Of a stretch of DNA of 64,000 nucleotides, positions 1 through 7,964 are shown one piece after another. Every line of letters starts with the position of its first letter. Within the stretch, counting starts at the first letter, position 1. Made by a program: the position numbers and the translations under genes. This stretch comes from Oceanobacillus salinisoli (GTDB lineage: Bacteria; Bacillota; Bacilli; Bacillales; Amphibacillaceae), in contig NZ_WOFB01000028.1 in assembly GCF_009733865.1 (NCBI RefSeq), positions 1-64,000 of the forward strand, given 5' to 3'. The notes beneath the pieces were generated by a model. That model was given only the letters and a program-made list of their open reading frames with translations, was not told where the DNA came from and ran no database searches.

Positions 1-34
1 TTCGTCCTGAGCCAAGATCAAACTCTCCAAAAAA
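1..34 (-). rRNA. 16S ribosomal RNA, 5' end only
   Basis: On the minus strand the first bases read as the universal 5' end of bacterial 16S rRNA (GGAGAGTTTGATC, then TGGCTCAGGACGAA), so the gene runs leftward out of the window. The mature end is placed near 34 by analogy with Bacillus 16S and could be off by a few bases. The leader and two promoters lie just upstream, so this is the start of an rrn operon. No tRNA is seen on this side. Confidence 0.95.
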
Positions 35-228
35 GTTTGAATTATGATTGACACCAATCAACCATAACTAAAAGTCTTAGCTTCAAAAATTGATACAGGG
101 TATAAGTTATCATTTATCAGATTAACTGACATCCAACTTCTTACCACTGACATTTGTTTCATACTGGTTGTTTTGTTCAGTTTTCAAAGAGCAATTGATA
201 ACCGCTGTTCTTTTCAGCGACTTTTATT
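35..228 (-). other. rrn operon leader with BoxA-like antitermination site
   Basis: This is transcribed DNA between the proximal rrn promoter and 16S. On the minus strand positions 193-184 read TGCTCTTTGA, the usual BoxA-like antitermination element of Bacillus rrn leaders, followed by AAAACTGAACAAAAC. A hairpin can form near 35-60 (TTATGGTTGA with TCAATCATAA), plausibly part of the 16S processing stem. Factor binding is inferred from known rrn leaders. Confidence 0.7.
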
Positions 229-258
229 AATATAACACAATTACTTATTTGTTGTCAA
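225..258 (-). promoter_or_regulatory. rrn promoter P2 (proximal)
   Basis: Minus strand: -35 TTGACA at 258-253 and -10 TTATAT/TATATT near 235-229, with a 17-18 base spacer. It is the proximal member of a tandem pair upstream of 16S. Confidence 0.8.
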
Positions 259-305
259 TAACTATTTTGCTCAAAACCTAAATAATTATTAGCGACAACT
301 TTTAT

Positions 306-334
306 ATTATATCAATTACACTGTTACAAGTCAA
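306..334 (-). promoter_or_regulatory. rrn promoter P1 (distal)
   Basis: Minus strand: -35 TTGACT at 334-329 and a perfect TATAAT at 311-306, spaced by 17 bases. Tandem rrn promoters about 75 bases apart are typical of Bacillus rRNA operons. Confidence 0.85.
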
Positions 335-480
335 CACTTTTTTTAACTAAACTTTAAATCGTTTTTTGGTTCAAAAGCGTTTCTTTTGCAACAGCAAAAG
401 TTATATTACTACCTTTCAGCCTAAAAGTCAACATCTTATTAAAACTAATTTACCCAAACAAGCAAACCTTATTATGCACA

Positions 481-1179
481 TCAGAAACCTATCCTGTGTT
501 TCTTCTGTACTTCAGCAATTGCTTTTCTAAATAAATCCTTATTAAAATCAGGAAAATAAACATCTGAAAAATATAGCTCCGCCTGTGCTGATTGCCATAT
601 AAGAAAATTGCTTATTCGCTTCTCCCCACCTGTTCGTATGATTATTTCTGGATCGGGTAAAGTTTTTGTATATAGAAATTGTTGAAAATAGTTTTCATCC
701 AACTGGTTAATATCTATTTTCTTATGCTGTATATCTAAAACTAAATGACGCACAGCCTGTAAAATATCGCTCCTCCCACTATAATTAAGCGCAAAATTCA
801 CAATTAACCCATCATTACTTTTGGTTTGTTCGACAGCTTTAATAACCGCTTTTCTTGTAGAATCCGGAAGGCTGGCAATGTTCCCTGATACAAGTATTCG
901 AATGTTTTTCTTCATAAACCCTGGTAGTTTTTTATTAAAAAACTTTACCGGCAAATACATGAGATAGTTTACCTCATCAGCAGGTCTTGACCAATTTTCT
1001 GTAGAAAAGGCGTATAACGTAAGTACCTTAATATTCATCTCGACGCAAGCATCAATAATTTTTTCCATAGCTTGCGTTCCAGCAAAATGACCTTCACTCC
1101 TGGAAAGACCTCTCGATTTTCCCCATCTTCCATTCCCATCCATAATAATAGCTACATGATTTGGAACCCATAAACTCAT
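481..1179 (-). CDS. UppS-family cis-prenyltransferase (isoprenyl transferase paralogue)
   Basis: Cis-prenyltransferase family: condenses isopentenyl diphosphate onto an allylic diphosphate, as UPP synthase does for the cell-wall lipid carrier. The 232-residue protein has the family motifs: MDGNGRW with catalytic Asp14, FSTENW (58-63) and RTGGEKRISNF (182-192). The last shows Gly where UPP synthases usually have Ser. The ATG has an AGGAGG seven bases upstream. Canonical uppS lies between frr and cdsA; this copy stands alone beside an rRNA operon, so it may be a second paralogue with different chain length or role (inference). Confidence 0.85.
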   Translation of the reverse strand: MSLWVPNHVAIIMDGNGRWGKSRGLSRSEGHFAGTQAMEKIIDACVEMNIKVLTLYAFSTENWSRPADEVNYLMYLPVKFFNKKLPGFMKKNIRILVSGNIASLPDSTRKAVIKAVEQTKSNDGLIVNFALNYSGRSDILQAVRHLVLDIQHKKIDINQLDENYFQQFLYTKTLPDPEIIIRTGGEKRISNFLIWQSAQAELYFSDVYFPDFNKDLFRKAIAEVQKKHRIGF

Positions 1180-1658
1180 CTGGCAGCCTCCTATTCAAAA
1201 TTCATTCCCTGTTCATTCATCTTTTATCATTCCATTGTTACATCTAGCCGAAAACATATCTTCTTTAATACCACTAAATATTAGAAAAACTCGTATACGC
1301 CCACGCTTTCATCAATTGTTAGTTTTTCTTATAGGCTCTTTTCATATAGATTGTTGCTATTTATATGATATTAAGTCAGATATAAGTACGTACGACGTAA
1401 AGAATTTCAATTTATTCTCCTGCTACGGAAATACACTACGCTATTGTTGTGCTATATATAGGAAGAGTAACCACACTACCAAACTTTTACAAAACAGCCT
1501 TCTTATAATTAAGAAGTTAAAATTTTGGCTGCGTCGAATCCACTTCACTTCTCAGGTAACATTTTATGCGTGAAATAAAGCTTCAATCAGCGGAAGCTTT
1601 CTGCTTGCTAATTGAAAATTTCAAAACGTCCGAACACTCCATTGCTAAAGCAAAGCAT
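1180..1658. other. Gene-free gap with fragments of two dispersed repeats
   Basis: No convincing gene. A 112-codon plus-strand frame at 1235-1573 lacks a ribosome binding site and family features and is rejected. Positions 1422-1440 carry the 19-base sequence also found at 8622-8640 and, inverted, at 25363-25381 (repeat family A). Positions 1511-1572 resemble a degraded copy of hairpin repeat family B. Confidence 0.6.
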
Positions 1659-3125
1659 TTATTCCCTTTCGATATCCAGTCCCTTCATTTGTTCGGTTAT
1701 CCGATGCTTTGTGAAATTGAATGATTGCCATAGTTGTGTTTCCTGATTTTCTATTTGTTGTTTCCTATTTATAAGCATATCTTTTAACTCCGGATAGTCC
1801 GGGTCCAATTCATACAATTCGATTAGACCTTCCACCCCGGTATAAGACAGCGAATTTAAATAATGAATGTCTATCTTCCCTGTATCTTTAAAACGTTCTA
1901 TATTTTTGTCTACAATTACTTGCTCCACATTGATTACATTTAATAATACATAAAAACTCAGGCCTGCAATCAGATAAAAGTGAAGCAATGTCAGTTTTTC
2001 CAACCAAACTCGTATCAACGTATATGCAAAAATCACGATAAGGTAAATCATAAATCCGTGAGCCAAAATCCGGTCCATCGTGAATCCGTAGGCCGCTTCA
2101 TACAAACTTAATCGCTGATAAGCGGAAGCAAGCATGACACCACTCACTAATATAAGTACCGAATACATGATTTTAAGTATCACCTTCATACTCTTCCTTG
2201 AATCCTTGACCAACTTTAAGCAGCATATTAGGATTATCCAATTAATTAACGTCACGAAAAGCAATTCAAAAAATCCCCGTCTTGCATAAGAGGCATAAGT
2301 AAATCCATCCTGTAATCCATTACCGAAAAAGTAATTAAACTGAATGACTACAAATAATACATAAACAGCATTTAACATAATTAATATGGTAAGTGCCGTG
2401 ACACTAGCCCATCGAATCTTTTTCACGTTAGATAAAATCGTTATGCTTTGTGATTCATACTGATTTCGCAGCACTTGTAAAACACCAAAAAATAATAGGG
2501 TGAATAATAAAACAAGAGCGAGACGAAAGATAGACTCCCAGGAACCAAACTGCAGGAGAAACCGAGGCAAGCGTAAAACGATATCCTCAAAAACCTTATC
2601 TGCCGACATTAAGAGTGCAGTAATTACCAGCAATAAGGGAATCCCAATTCCTAATCCGATAAAAATATGCTTCAACACCTGACTCGTTGTTTCATTTATA
2701 TTGTGAAACACCTTTTTAAACAATACTTTGCCAAAATTGGAGATATACTTTAATCCTTCCAAAAGCTTAGAAGTCAGAGCAAATACGAATTCAGGCTTTG
2801 CCCATTTCATGTTTTTTGGACTTGTAATTAATACAATATGGAAGAAAATCAAAAGTGGTATCAACAGCACATTAAGAACATAAAAGAACTCATTATCATA
2901 GACCGCATAGCTTCCAGCAAGCAGCCAGATTACAACCATAAGGAGAATTCCAATTCTTCGATGCTGGAAAGAGAGTTTAAACCGGATGAAAAATACTAAA
3001 TAAAATCCAAAAACAAAAATCGGATAAGAAATCCCTATCTCTCCATGAAAAAAACTAACTTCCGCCAGAACTCCTAATCCCAAGCATGCTATAAAAAGCA
3101 ACCAATCTTTCCTTTTCAGTTCCAT
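1659..3125 (-). CDS. DUF4173-family polytopic membrane protein
   Basis: An integral membrane protein of unknown function that resembles the DUF4173 family. It has about a dozen hydrophobic segments, a basic loop around residues 105-150, and a hydrophilic C-terminal tail of roughly 90 residues. The start is taken at the ATG at 3125, 7-8 bases after GAGGTGGG; an in-frame GTG at 3137 overlaps that ribosome binding site and is less likely. It follows the PadR/HAAS pair on the same strand after about 100 bases, so it could be co-transcribed with it. No catalytic motif is recognised. Confidence 0.75.
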   Translation of the reverse strand: MELKRKDWLLFIACLGLGVLAEVSFFHGEIGISYPIFVFGFYLVFFIRFKLSFQHRRIGILLMVVIWLLAGSYAVYDNEFFYVLNVLLIPLLIFFHIVLITSPKNMKWAKPEFVFALTSKLLEGLKYISNFGKVLFKKVFHNINETTSQVLKHIFIGLGIGIPLLLVITALLMSADKVFEDIVLRLPRFLLQFGSWESIFRLALVLLFTLLFFGVLQVLRNQYESQSITILSNVKKIRWASVTALTILIMLNAVYVLFVVIQFNYFFGNGLQDGFTYASYARRGFFELLFVTLINWIILICCLKLVKDSRKSMKVILKIMYSVLILVSGVMLASAYQRLSLYEAAYGFTMDRILAHGFMIYLIVIFAYTLIRVWLEKLTLLHFYLIAGLSFYVLLNVINVEQVIVDKNIERFKDTGKIDIHYLNSLSYTGVEGLIELYELDPDYPELKDMLINRKQQIENQETQLWQSFNFTKHRITEQMKGLDIERE

Positions 3126-3224
3126 TGTATAACCCACCTCACCCTTTTAATTCTATATACATAGTTTATCTAGGTATTATTATAAAAAAACACTCTGATT
3201 TTCAGGCAGGGAAACATCCTCCCT

Positions 3225-3857
3225 TTATACAGAAATTCTCTTCCCCCACTTATAACCAATCCAGGATACTGGATATAAAAAACCTGTAAATACAATACAA
3301 GTAATAATGAATGGTACACTTAATAATGGATCAAACCAATTATATGGAATAAGCTTGAATATGGTTAAATACATTAATAATAGATTTGGTACAATACAAA
3401 TCAAGAATGTTCTTTGAAGAATCCTTTTTCCCTTATGTCCAAACTCTTTACCAATTTCATAACCAAGAAGACCCCAAAAAAATGTATAGATAAGCATAAT
3501 CAGTAAAGTCGTATCCGTTAACGCTGACCAAAGCTGCTCGGCCCAATCCCACTTAAAGACATTATAACTAACCGTTAATAGAATACCACCGATAAAAATC
3601 ATACTATTACATATTACAAATAACCATTGTGTTTTTCTCGGGGTGGCCGCAGTTTCCTCACGCCAGACTCCTGCAATTTCACGCGGCGAACCCAATCGCT
3701 CTACTAATCGCTCATAGACATCTTCATTTTCAACGGAAGATTCCTTTAGTATTTCATATATATGTAACTCATAATCCGCCATAATCGCCTGCTTATCCGG
3801 ATGCTTACCAATTAATTGCTCTAATTCTTTGTAAAACCTTTGATTCGTCACCTTCAA
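3225..3857 (-). CDS. HAAS/DUF1700-like membrane protein coupled to PadR
   Basis: The N-terminal ~75 residues resemble the HAAS signalling domain found beside PadR regulators (a helical segment with an [14 protein letters not shown] motif). About four hydrophobic segments follow. The best start is TTG at 3857: it overlaps the padR stop as TTGA and has GGGAG about nine bases upstream. An upstream ATG at 3908 lies inside padR and lacks a site. PadR-HAAS pairs are common, and the membrane protein is thought to be controlled with, or to act with, the regulator (family knowledge). Its function here is unknown. Confidence 0.75.
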   Translation of the reverse strand: MKVTNQRFYKELEQLIGKHPDKQAIMADYELHIYEILKESSVENEDVYERLVERLGSPREIAGVWREETAATPRKTQWLFVICNSMIFIGGILLTVSYNVFKWDWAEQLWSALTDTTLLIMLIYTFFWGLLGYEIGKEFGHKGKRILQRTFLICIVPNLLLMYLTIFKLIPYNWFDPLLSVPFIITCIVFTGFLYPVSWIGYKWGKRISV

Positions 3858-4186
3858 GATTCGTTTCTCCCAATTAAGTTGTTCATCACCTTCACATAGC
3901 GGAGCCATTCATTGGTCTTCTCTGATAGCATTTCTTTGCCTTCCGCGGTAATGCGATAATATTTGCGGGCCGGGCCTTTTTCCTGGTTTTTCCAATACCA
4001 ATCGATATAGCCTTGCTTATGCATCTTATGAAGTGCAGGATACAATGTCCCTTCTTTCATTTGGAAGTTATGTTCACTGCGGCGATCCATCTCTTTTACC
4101 AGTTCATATCCATACATATCACGTTCATCTAATAATTGCAGTACAAGCAAAGATGTACTACCTTTAACAAGTTCCCGGTTAAACAT
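3854..4186 (-). CDS. PadR-family transcriptional regulator
   Basis: A 110-residue winged-helix regulator of the short PadR (PF03551) type: an N-terminal DNA-binding domain with the typical YGYELVKEM and [11 protein letters not shown] stretches, then [14 protein letters not shown] and a C-terminal dimer helix. The ATG follows AGGTAGGTGATAA. Downstream it is translationally coupled to a HAAS-type membrane protein. Its own promoter is followed by an inverted repeat (4196-4214), suggesting autorepression. The ligand is unknown. Confidence 0.9.
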   Translation of the reverse strand: MFNRELVKGSTSLLVLQLLDERDMYGYELVKEMDRRSEHNFQMKEGTLYPALHKMHKQGYIDWYWKNQEKGPARKYYRITAEGKEMLSEKTNEWLRYVKVMNNLIGRNES

Positions 4187-4195
4187 TTTATCACC

Positions 4196-4214
4196 TACCT
4201 AGAATTATTAGGTA
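4196..4214. promoter_or_regulatory. Inverted repeat, candidate PadR operator
   Basis: TACCTA-N7-TAGGTA is a perfect inverted repeat between the padR -10 and its ribosome binding site. The position suits autorepression. No second copy was noticed in the window. Confidence 0.55.
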
Positions 4215-4219
4215 TATAT

Positions 4220-4248
4220 ACTATAAAATATTTACTTTTGATTGTAAA
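4220..4248 (-). promoter_or_regulatory. padR promoter
   Basis: Minus strand: -35 TTTACA (4248-4243), 17-base spacer, -10 TATAGT (4225-4220), directly upstream of the inverted repeat and padR. Confidence 0.6.
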
Positions 4249-4426
4249 GTATTACTTGAAAAATCATAAGACATCAACCAACACAAATTATCCTAATAAC
4301 TGGATCGAAACTCTCTTAGAAAATTCAAAAATAATCCCGCTTTTTTATGCATATTTCTAGAAACCTACTAGAAAATAACTGATAATAGAAATGTCTCTTT
4401 AAAAACATTCGTAAGGAAGGTAGTTA

Positions 4427-5158
4427 ATGACAACAACATATGAACCAATTATTCAATTTAATAACGTTCATTTCTCAGATAAGGGGATGCCAATCTTAAA
4501 AAATATTACAGGATCTTTTCAGGAAGGGAAGATTACGACACTTGTAGGACCTTCTGGCGCAGGGAAAACCACTCTATTCCGCTTATGCAATCGACTCATC
4601 TCACCGGATTCCGGAGAGATTCTCATTAAAGACAAACCAATTGAACAATATGACCCGATTGATTTACGGCGCAAAATTGGACTCGCCCTTCAAAGCGCGA
4701 CAATGATAAGTGGAACAGTGTATAAAAATCTCTCCCTGCCAATGACATTAAAAGGGGAAGAATTACCGGAAGAAGATGCAAAAGAATTATTAGAAGATGT
4801 CGCATTAGGTGGAGCGTTTCTGAATCGGAACGTTAAAGATTTATCAGGTGGACAAAAACAAAAAGTGTCCATTGCACGAACATTAGTGAACCATCCCAAA
4901 GTTCTTTTATTGGACGAAATCACTTCATCCCTTGACCGGGTATCTCAGCAGGATATCGAGGAACTCATTCAAAAAATTAATCAAAAATACGGGACAACCA
5001 TTATTTGGATTACCCATAACCTGGAACAAGCTTTATCCATTGGTGATAATACTTGGGTCATGATGGCCGGTGAAGTCATAGAAACTGGAAGAAGCGATTT
5101 GCTGAATAATCCGAGAGATGAACGAGTTCAGCGTTTTGTAAGGGGGGATATGGAATGA
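4427..5158 (+). CDS. FetA/YjkB-like ABC transporter ATPase
   Basis: ATP-binding subunit of a two-gene ABC system. It shows Walker A GPSGAGKTT (41-49), the LSGGQ signature (139-143), Walker B VLLLDE (159-164) and the H-loop His197. The 243-residue length fits a stand-alone ATPase. ATG follows AAGGAAGG. The stop overlaps the start of the UPF0014 permease gene (ATGA), as in fetAB (ybbLM) of E. coli and yjkBA of B. subtilis. FetAB is linked to iron export and oxidative stress resistance; the substrate here is inferred from family only. Confidence 0.85.
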   Translation: MTTTYEPIIQFNNVHFSDKGMPILKNITGSFQEGKITTLVGPSGAGKTTLFRLCNRLISPDSGEILIKDKPIEQYDPIDLRRKIGLALQSATMISGTVYKNLSLPMTLKGEELPEEDAKELLEDVALGGAFLNRNVKDLSGGQKQKVSIARTLVNHPKVLLLDEITSSLDRVSQQDIEELIQKINQKYGTTIIWITHNLEQALSIGDNTWVMMAGEVIETGRSDLLNNPRDERVQRFVRGDME

Positions 5159-5916
5159 GTTATTTAGCATTATTCTTGTCACTCATATTTGTATTCATTC
5201 CCCTGATCCTATCTAAAACATTACATCTAGGTTTAGAGAAGGATACCATTATCGCTACTGTTCGCTCTATCATTCAATTGCTCGCAGTTGGATACGTACT
5301 GCAATTCGTGTTTGCCTCGGAGCAATTTGTATTTATCATTTTAATGATCATCCTGATGATAGGTGCAGCTACACAAAATGCACGAAAAAAAGGTGTAACC
5401 ATTAAAGGAATCACCTGGAAACTGATTGCAACCTTTGTATTTATTGAAGTACTTACACAAGCCATTCTTCTTGGATTTGGAATTACTCCACCGACCGCGC
5501 AGTATATCATTCCTATTAGTGGTATGGTCGTGGGAAATTCTATGGTGCTAGCGATTTTATTTCTTAACCGGTTTACAGCCGAAGTGGAGGCAAGACAGGA
5601 TGAAACAGAGCTTATTTTGTCACTCGGCGGAACACCAAAGCAGGCAATACATACCTCACTTGTGACCTCTATCAAGGCTAGTACCATTCCGACAATTGAA
5701 AGTCAGAAAACAATTGGACTTGTGCAGTTGCCTGGGATGATGAGTGGACAAATTATTGCAGGTGCAGATCCGGTTCAGGCTGTACAATTCCAATTGCTTA
5801 TCTTATTTTTACTTTTAACGACAGCAATCGTCACTAGTATTATGCTCGGATTTTTGTCCTACCCTACACTGTTTAATGACAAAATGCAGATGCTAAAAAT
5901 TAGGGAAGAAGAATAA
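5155..5916 (+). CDS. FetB/UPF0014-family ABC permease
   Basis: Membrane partner of the preceding ATPase: 253 residues, about seven hydrophobic segments, and the UPF0014 conserved stretch around ESQKTIGLVQLPGMMSGQI. This fits the FetB/YbbM/YjkA family, proposed to export iron. Translation is coupled to the ATPase by a four-base overlap. A bidirectional terminator follows at 6025-6066. Confidence 0.85.
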   Translation: MSYLALFLSLIFVFIPLILSKTLHLGLEKDTIIATVRSIIQLLAVGYVLQFVFASEQFVFIILMIILMIGAATQNARKKGVTIKGITWKLIATFVFIEVLTQAILLGFGITPPTAQYIIPISGMVVGNSMVLAILFLNRFTAEVEARQDETELILSLGGTPKQAIHTSLVTSIKASTIPTIESQKTIGLVQLPGMMSGQIIAGADPVQAVQFQLLILFLLLTTAIVTSIMLGFLSYPTLFNDKMQMLKIREEE

Positions 5917-5951
5917 GAACTAACTATCACGCTTCATTTTTAAGTTTTTCA

Positions 5952-6028
5952 TATACTTAGGACGTTAAAGTTTTAGCTTCGTCGAAAAACTTCTTCGCTA
6001 AAATTTTATACTTTCCTAACATGTAAAA
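5952..6028 (+). repeat. Dispersed hairpin repeat, family B copy 2
   Basis: About 77 bases starting ACTTAGGACGTTAAA, then TTTTAGCTTCGTCGAA, and ending GCTAAAATTTTATACTTTCC and TAACATGTAA. The TTTTAGC and GCTAAAA parts can pair as a hairpin. Similar copies occur at 15651-15722 and 53284-53360 (inverted), with partial ones at 1511-1572 and 28929-28975. Confidence 0.75.
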
Positions 6029-6066
6029 AAGGAACCGGATAAGAATTCGCCGGTTCCTTTTTTATT
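6025..6066. terminator. Bidirectional terminator between fetB-like gene and ywnB
   Basis: Stem GGAACCGG (6031-6038) with CCGGTTCC (6050-6057), flanked by an A-run on the left and a T-run on the right. It can therefore end transcripts from both convergent genes. Confidence 0.85.
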
Positions 6067-6706
6067 ATTCCGCTTCTGAAACAACAGTAAATCTTTCATT
6101 GATATGTTCTTTATTTTCTATTTCATCTACAACGGCAACCGCGTAATCTGCATAGCTTATATAGCTGTCGCCTGTTTCATTTACAATGACGTGGTCCTTT
6201 CCTTTCTTATACGAACCTGTTCTCTTTCCCTCCGGATCAAACATAGCGGCCGGGCTAATAAATGTCCATGTTATGCCACTGGAGTTTTGTAGGTCCTCCA
6301 GGTTTTTCGCTTGATTGACAGGAATCGCTATAAATTCTTTTGGAAATTCCGGAGTGTCCATTAGTTTGGTTGTTTTGGCCTCATCTACATATAAACTTCC
6401 AGCTCCACCTACTACAATCAATCTTGTTTCAGGAGCGCCTTTTAAAGCTTCTATCAAAGATTTCCCTAAATCTACATGCAGGTACGCATTATCCAGGCCT
6501 GTACCAAAGGCATTCACTACCACATCAAATACTTGAAGATCCTCTGTGTTTAGATCAAAGGCATCCTTTTCTACAACAGAAACACTCTTATCCTCCAATT
6601 TCTGCGCATCTCGTACAATAGCTGTTACGTCATGCCCTTTTTCCTTCGCCTCTTTTAAAATAAGCTTACCCGCTTTTCCGCCAGCTCCAATAATTCCTAT
6701 TTTCAT
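6065..6706 (-). CDS. ywnB: YwnB-like NAD(P)-binding oxidoreductase/epimerase
   Basis: Atypical short-chain Rossmann-fold protein of the NAD(P)H-binding (NmrA-like) type. The dinucleotide motif GAGGKAG sits at residues 7-13 of MKIGIIGAGG. Length is 213 residues. The start is the ATG at 6706, preceded by GGAGGG; an ATG five codons upstream overlaps that site. In B. subtilis ywnB neighbours the Rrf2 regulator gene ywnA, the same pairing as here, and a TGTAA-N9-TTACA site lies in front of each gene. The substrate is unknown. Confidence 0.8.
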   Translation of the reverse strand: MKIGIIGAGGKAGKLILKEAKEKGHDVTAIVRDAQKLEDKSVSVVEKDAFDLNTEDLQVFDVVVNAFGTGLDNAYLHVDLGKSLIEALKGAPETRLIVVGGAGSLYVDEAKTTKLMDTPEFPKEFIAIPVNQAKNLEDLQNSSGITWTFISPAAMFDPEGKRTGSYKKGKDHVIVNETGDSYISYADYAVAVVDEIENKEHINERFTVVSEAE

Positions 6707-6734
6707 TAAGAATCCCTCCATATATTCGTTTTAT

Positions 6735-6753
6735 TGTAACCAATTCGATTACA
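6735..6753. promoter_or_regulatory. Candidate Rrf2 (YwnA-like) operator before ywnB
   Basis: TGTAA-N9-TTACA inverted repeat just upstream of ywnB. Its 19-base architecture and flanking bases (TTGTAA...TTACATC) match the site at 7222-7240 before ywnA. Confidence 0.7.
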
Positions 6754-6775
6754 TCTATATCAAAAAAATGGAACA

Positions 6776-7207
6776 TTATGATCCAATTTTTTTAGATAAC
6801 ACCGTTACTAATTCTTCTAGGGTCACCTCGTTTAAAACAGACTCCATTGCGTTTTGGGCCTTTAACAATATGAGTTCGAGAACATCCTGGATATTTGCTC
6901 CAACCTGGCAATTTGGATTTGGGTTCTGATGAAATTGAAATAATTCTCCTTCCTCCACAACATCAACGGCTTGATAAATTTCAAGTAATGTTATTTGATC
7001 TAAAGGCTTGCGAAGTTCAACTCCACCCTGACCACGATAGATTTCGATTAGTCCCGCATTTTTTAATTTCCCCATTACTCTCCGAATCACAACTGCATTC
7101 GTATTCACGCTTTCTGCTATGAACTCCGATGTTAGCCGCGTATCTCTTTCAATAGAAACGAGTGATAAAATATGTACAGCTACAGTAAATCGACTGCTGA
7201 TTTTCAT
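6776..7207 (-). CDS. ywnA: Rrf2-family transcriptional regulator (YwnA-like)
   Basis: 143-residue Rrf2 winged-helix protein beginning MKISSRFTVAVHIL, with the recognition region around NTNAVVIRRVMGKLKNAG and the wing GQGGVEL. It lacks the three clustered cysteines of IscR and keeps a single Cys100, so an Fe-S cluster is unlikely while thiol sensing is possible (inference). It lies upstream of ywnB on the same strand with 69 bases between them. Good sigma-A promoter; the -10 is covered by a TGTAA-N9-TTACA repeat, suggesting autorepression. Confidence 0.85.
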   Translation of the reverse strand: MKISSRFTVAVHILSLVSIERDTRLTSEFIAESVNTNAVVIRRVMGKLKNAGLIEIYRGQGGVELRKPLDQITLLEIYQAVDVVEEGELFQFHQNPNPNCQVGANIQDVLELILLKAQNAMESVLNEVTLEELVTVLSKKIGS

Positions 7208-7221
7208 AATGTGACCTCCGT

Positions 7222-7240
7222 TGTAATCATTATAGTTACA
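7222..7240. promoter_or_regulatory. Candidate Rrf2 operator over the ywnA -10
   Basis: TGTAA-N9-TTACA inverted repeat covering the ywnA -10 hexamer. The same arms and spacing occur at 6735-6753 before ywnB. Confidence 0.7.
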
Positions 7241-7257
7241 TCAAAAAGATGTGTCAA
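7229..7257 (-). promoter_or_regulatory. ywnA promoter
   Basis: Minus strand: consensus TTGACA (7257-7252), 17-base spacer, consensus TATAAT (7234-7229). A strong promoter that would need repression. Confidence 0.8.
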
Positions 7258-7315
7258 GGTATTATCTGCAATGTTCTTTGTTGTATACTTTTAAGATAAT
7301 CGGAAAACCTAATAG

Positions 7316-7344
7316 TTGACATAACTCTCATAATTTTGTATATT
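7316..7344 (+). promoter_or_regulatory. Promoter of the MarR-type regulator gene
   Basis: TTGACA (7316-7321), 17-base spacer, TATATT (7339-7344). A perfect inverted repeat TTAATT-CA-AATTAA follows at 7364-7377 in the early leader and is a candidate autoregulatory operator. Confidence 0.7.
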
Positions 7345-7406
7345 ACACTTAATTAAAAATACTTTAATTCAAATTAATAGGATTGAATATAAAAGGAGAT
7401 TTCCCT

Positions 7407-7844
7407 ATGGGTACTGAAAACTTATCACTAAAAGCATTTGTTGTTTTATTAAAAGCAAATAAAACATTGGGAGAGGTGATTAAGAAAGATATTAGCAGTC
7501 ATGGCATGCGTACTTCTGATTTTACAATTATGGAAGCATTATACCACAAAGGCAAACAAACGATAAAACAAATTTCAGAAGCTGTACTGATTAACACCGG
7601 CTCCATTACTTATGTTATCGACAAATTGGAGAAGAAAGGGCTGCTCGAACGGATTCCCTGTAAGGATGACCGTCGCGCCGTTCATATTCAATTAACAGAT
7701 GAGGGAATGAACTTAATGGCAGAAATCTTTCCACTCCATCAAAAAGTCATCGAAGAAATATTTGAGGACGTTTCAGAGGAGGAAAAAGAAATCGTAATTG
7801 ATGTACTAAAACGCGTTGGAAAGAAAGGGGAACAACTAAAATAA
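7407..7844 (+). CDS. MarR-family regulator, MhqR-like
   Basis: A 145-residue MarR winged-helix regulator: dimer helices at the ends and a central recognition domain (GSITYVIDKLEKKGLLER, then CKDDRRAVHIQLTDEG). The start is the ATG at 7407 after AAAGGAG; an in-frame ATG at 7383 lacks a site. It is followed after 120 bases by an MhqD-like hydrolase. In B. subtilis, MhqR represses mhqD and quinone/catechol detoxification genes, so an MhqR-like role is likely. This rests on context and length rather than alignment. Confidence 0.8.
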   Translation: MGTENLSLKAFVVLLKANKTLGEVIKKDISSHGMRTSDFTIMEALYHKGKQTIKQISEAVLINTGSITYVIDKLEKKGLLERIPCKDDRRAVHIQLTDEGMNLMAEIFPLHQKVIEEIFEDVSEEEKEIVIDVLKRVGKKGEQLK

Positions 7845-7850
7845 AGAAAC

Positions 7851-7917
7851 AGTGGGATACATTATCGATCAGAAACGGAAAATTCCAGGCATATGTAAAC
7901 CATTCACCTATCCCACT
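7851..7917 (+). other. Inverted repeat between MarR gene and hydrolase
   Basis: AGTGGGATA (7851-7859) and TATCCCACT (7909-7917) form a perfect nine-base stem with a 49-base loop and no T-run. It could modulate the transcript between the two genes or be a small repeat remnant. Confidence 0.35.
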
Positions 7918-7964
7918 TAAAGCAAAATCATTAAATAATTAGAGATTTGGAAAGGAGAAACATA

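Noticed and set aside
383-400. Terminator after the uppS-like gene
   Set aside because: CTTTTGC-AACA-GCAAAAG forms a hairpin but has no T-run on the minus strand.
1235-1573. 112-codon plus-strand frame next to uppS-like gene
   Set aside because: No ribosome binding site, no family resemblance, overlaps two repeat fragments, and composition like random AT-rich DNA.
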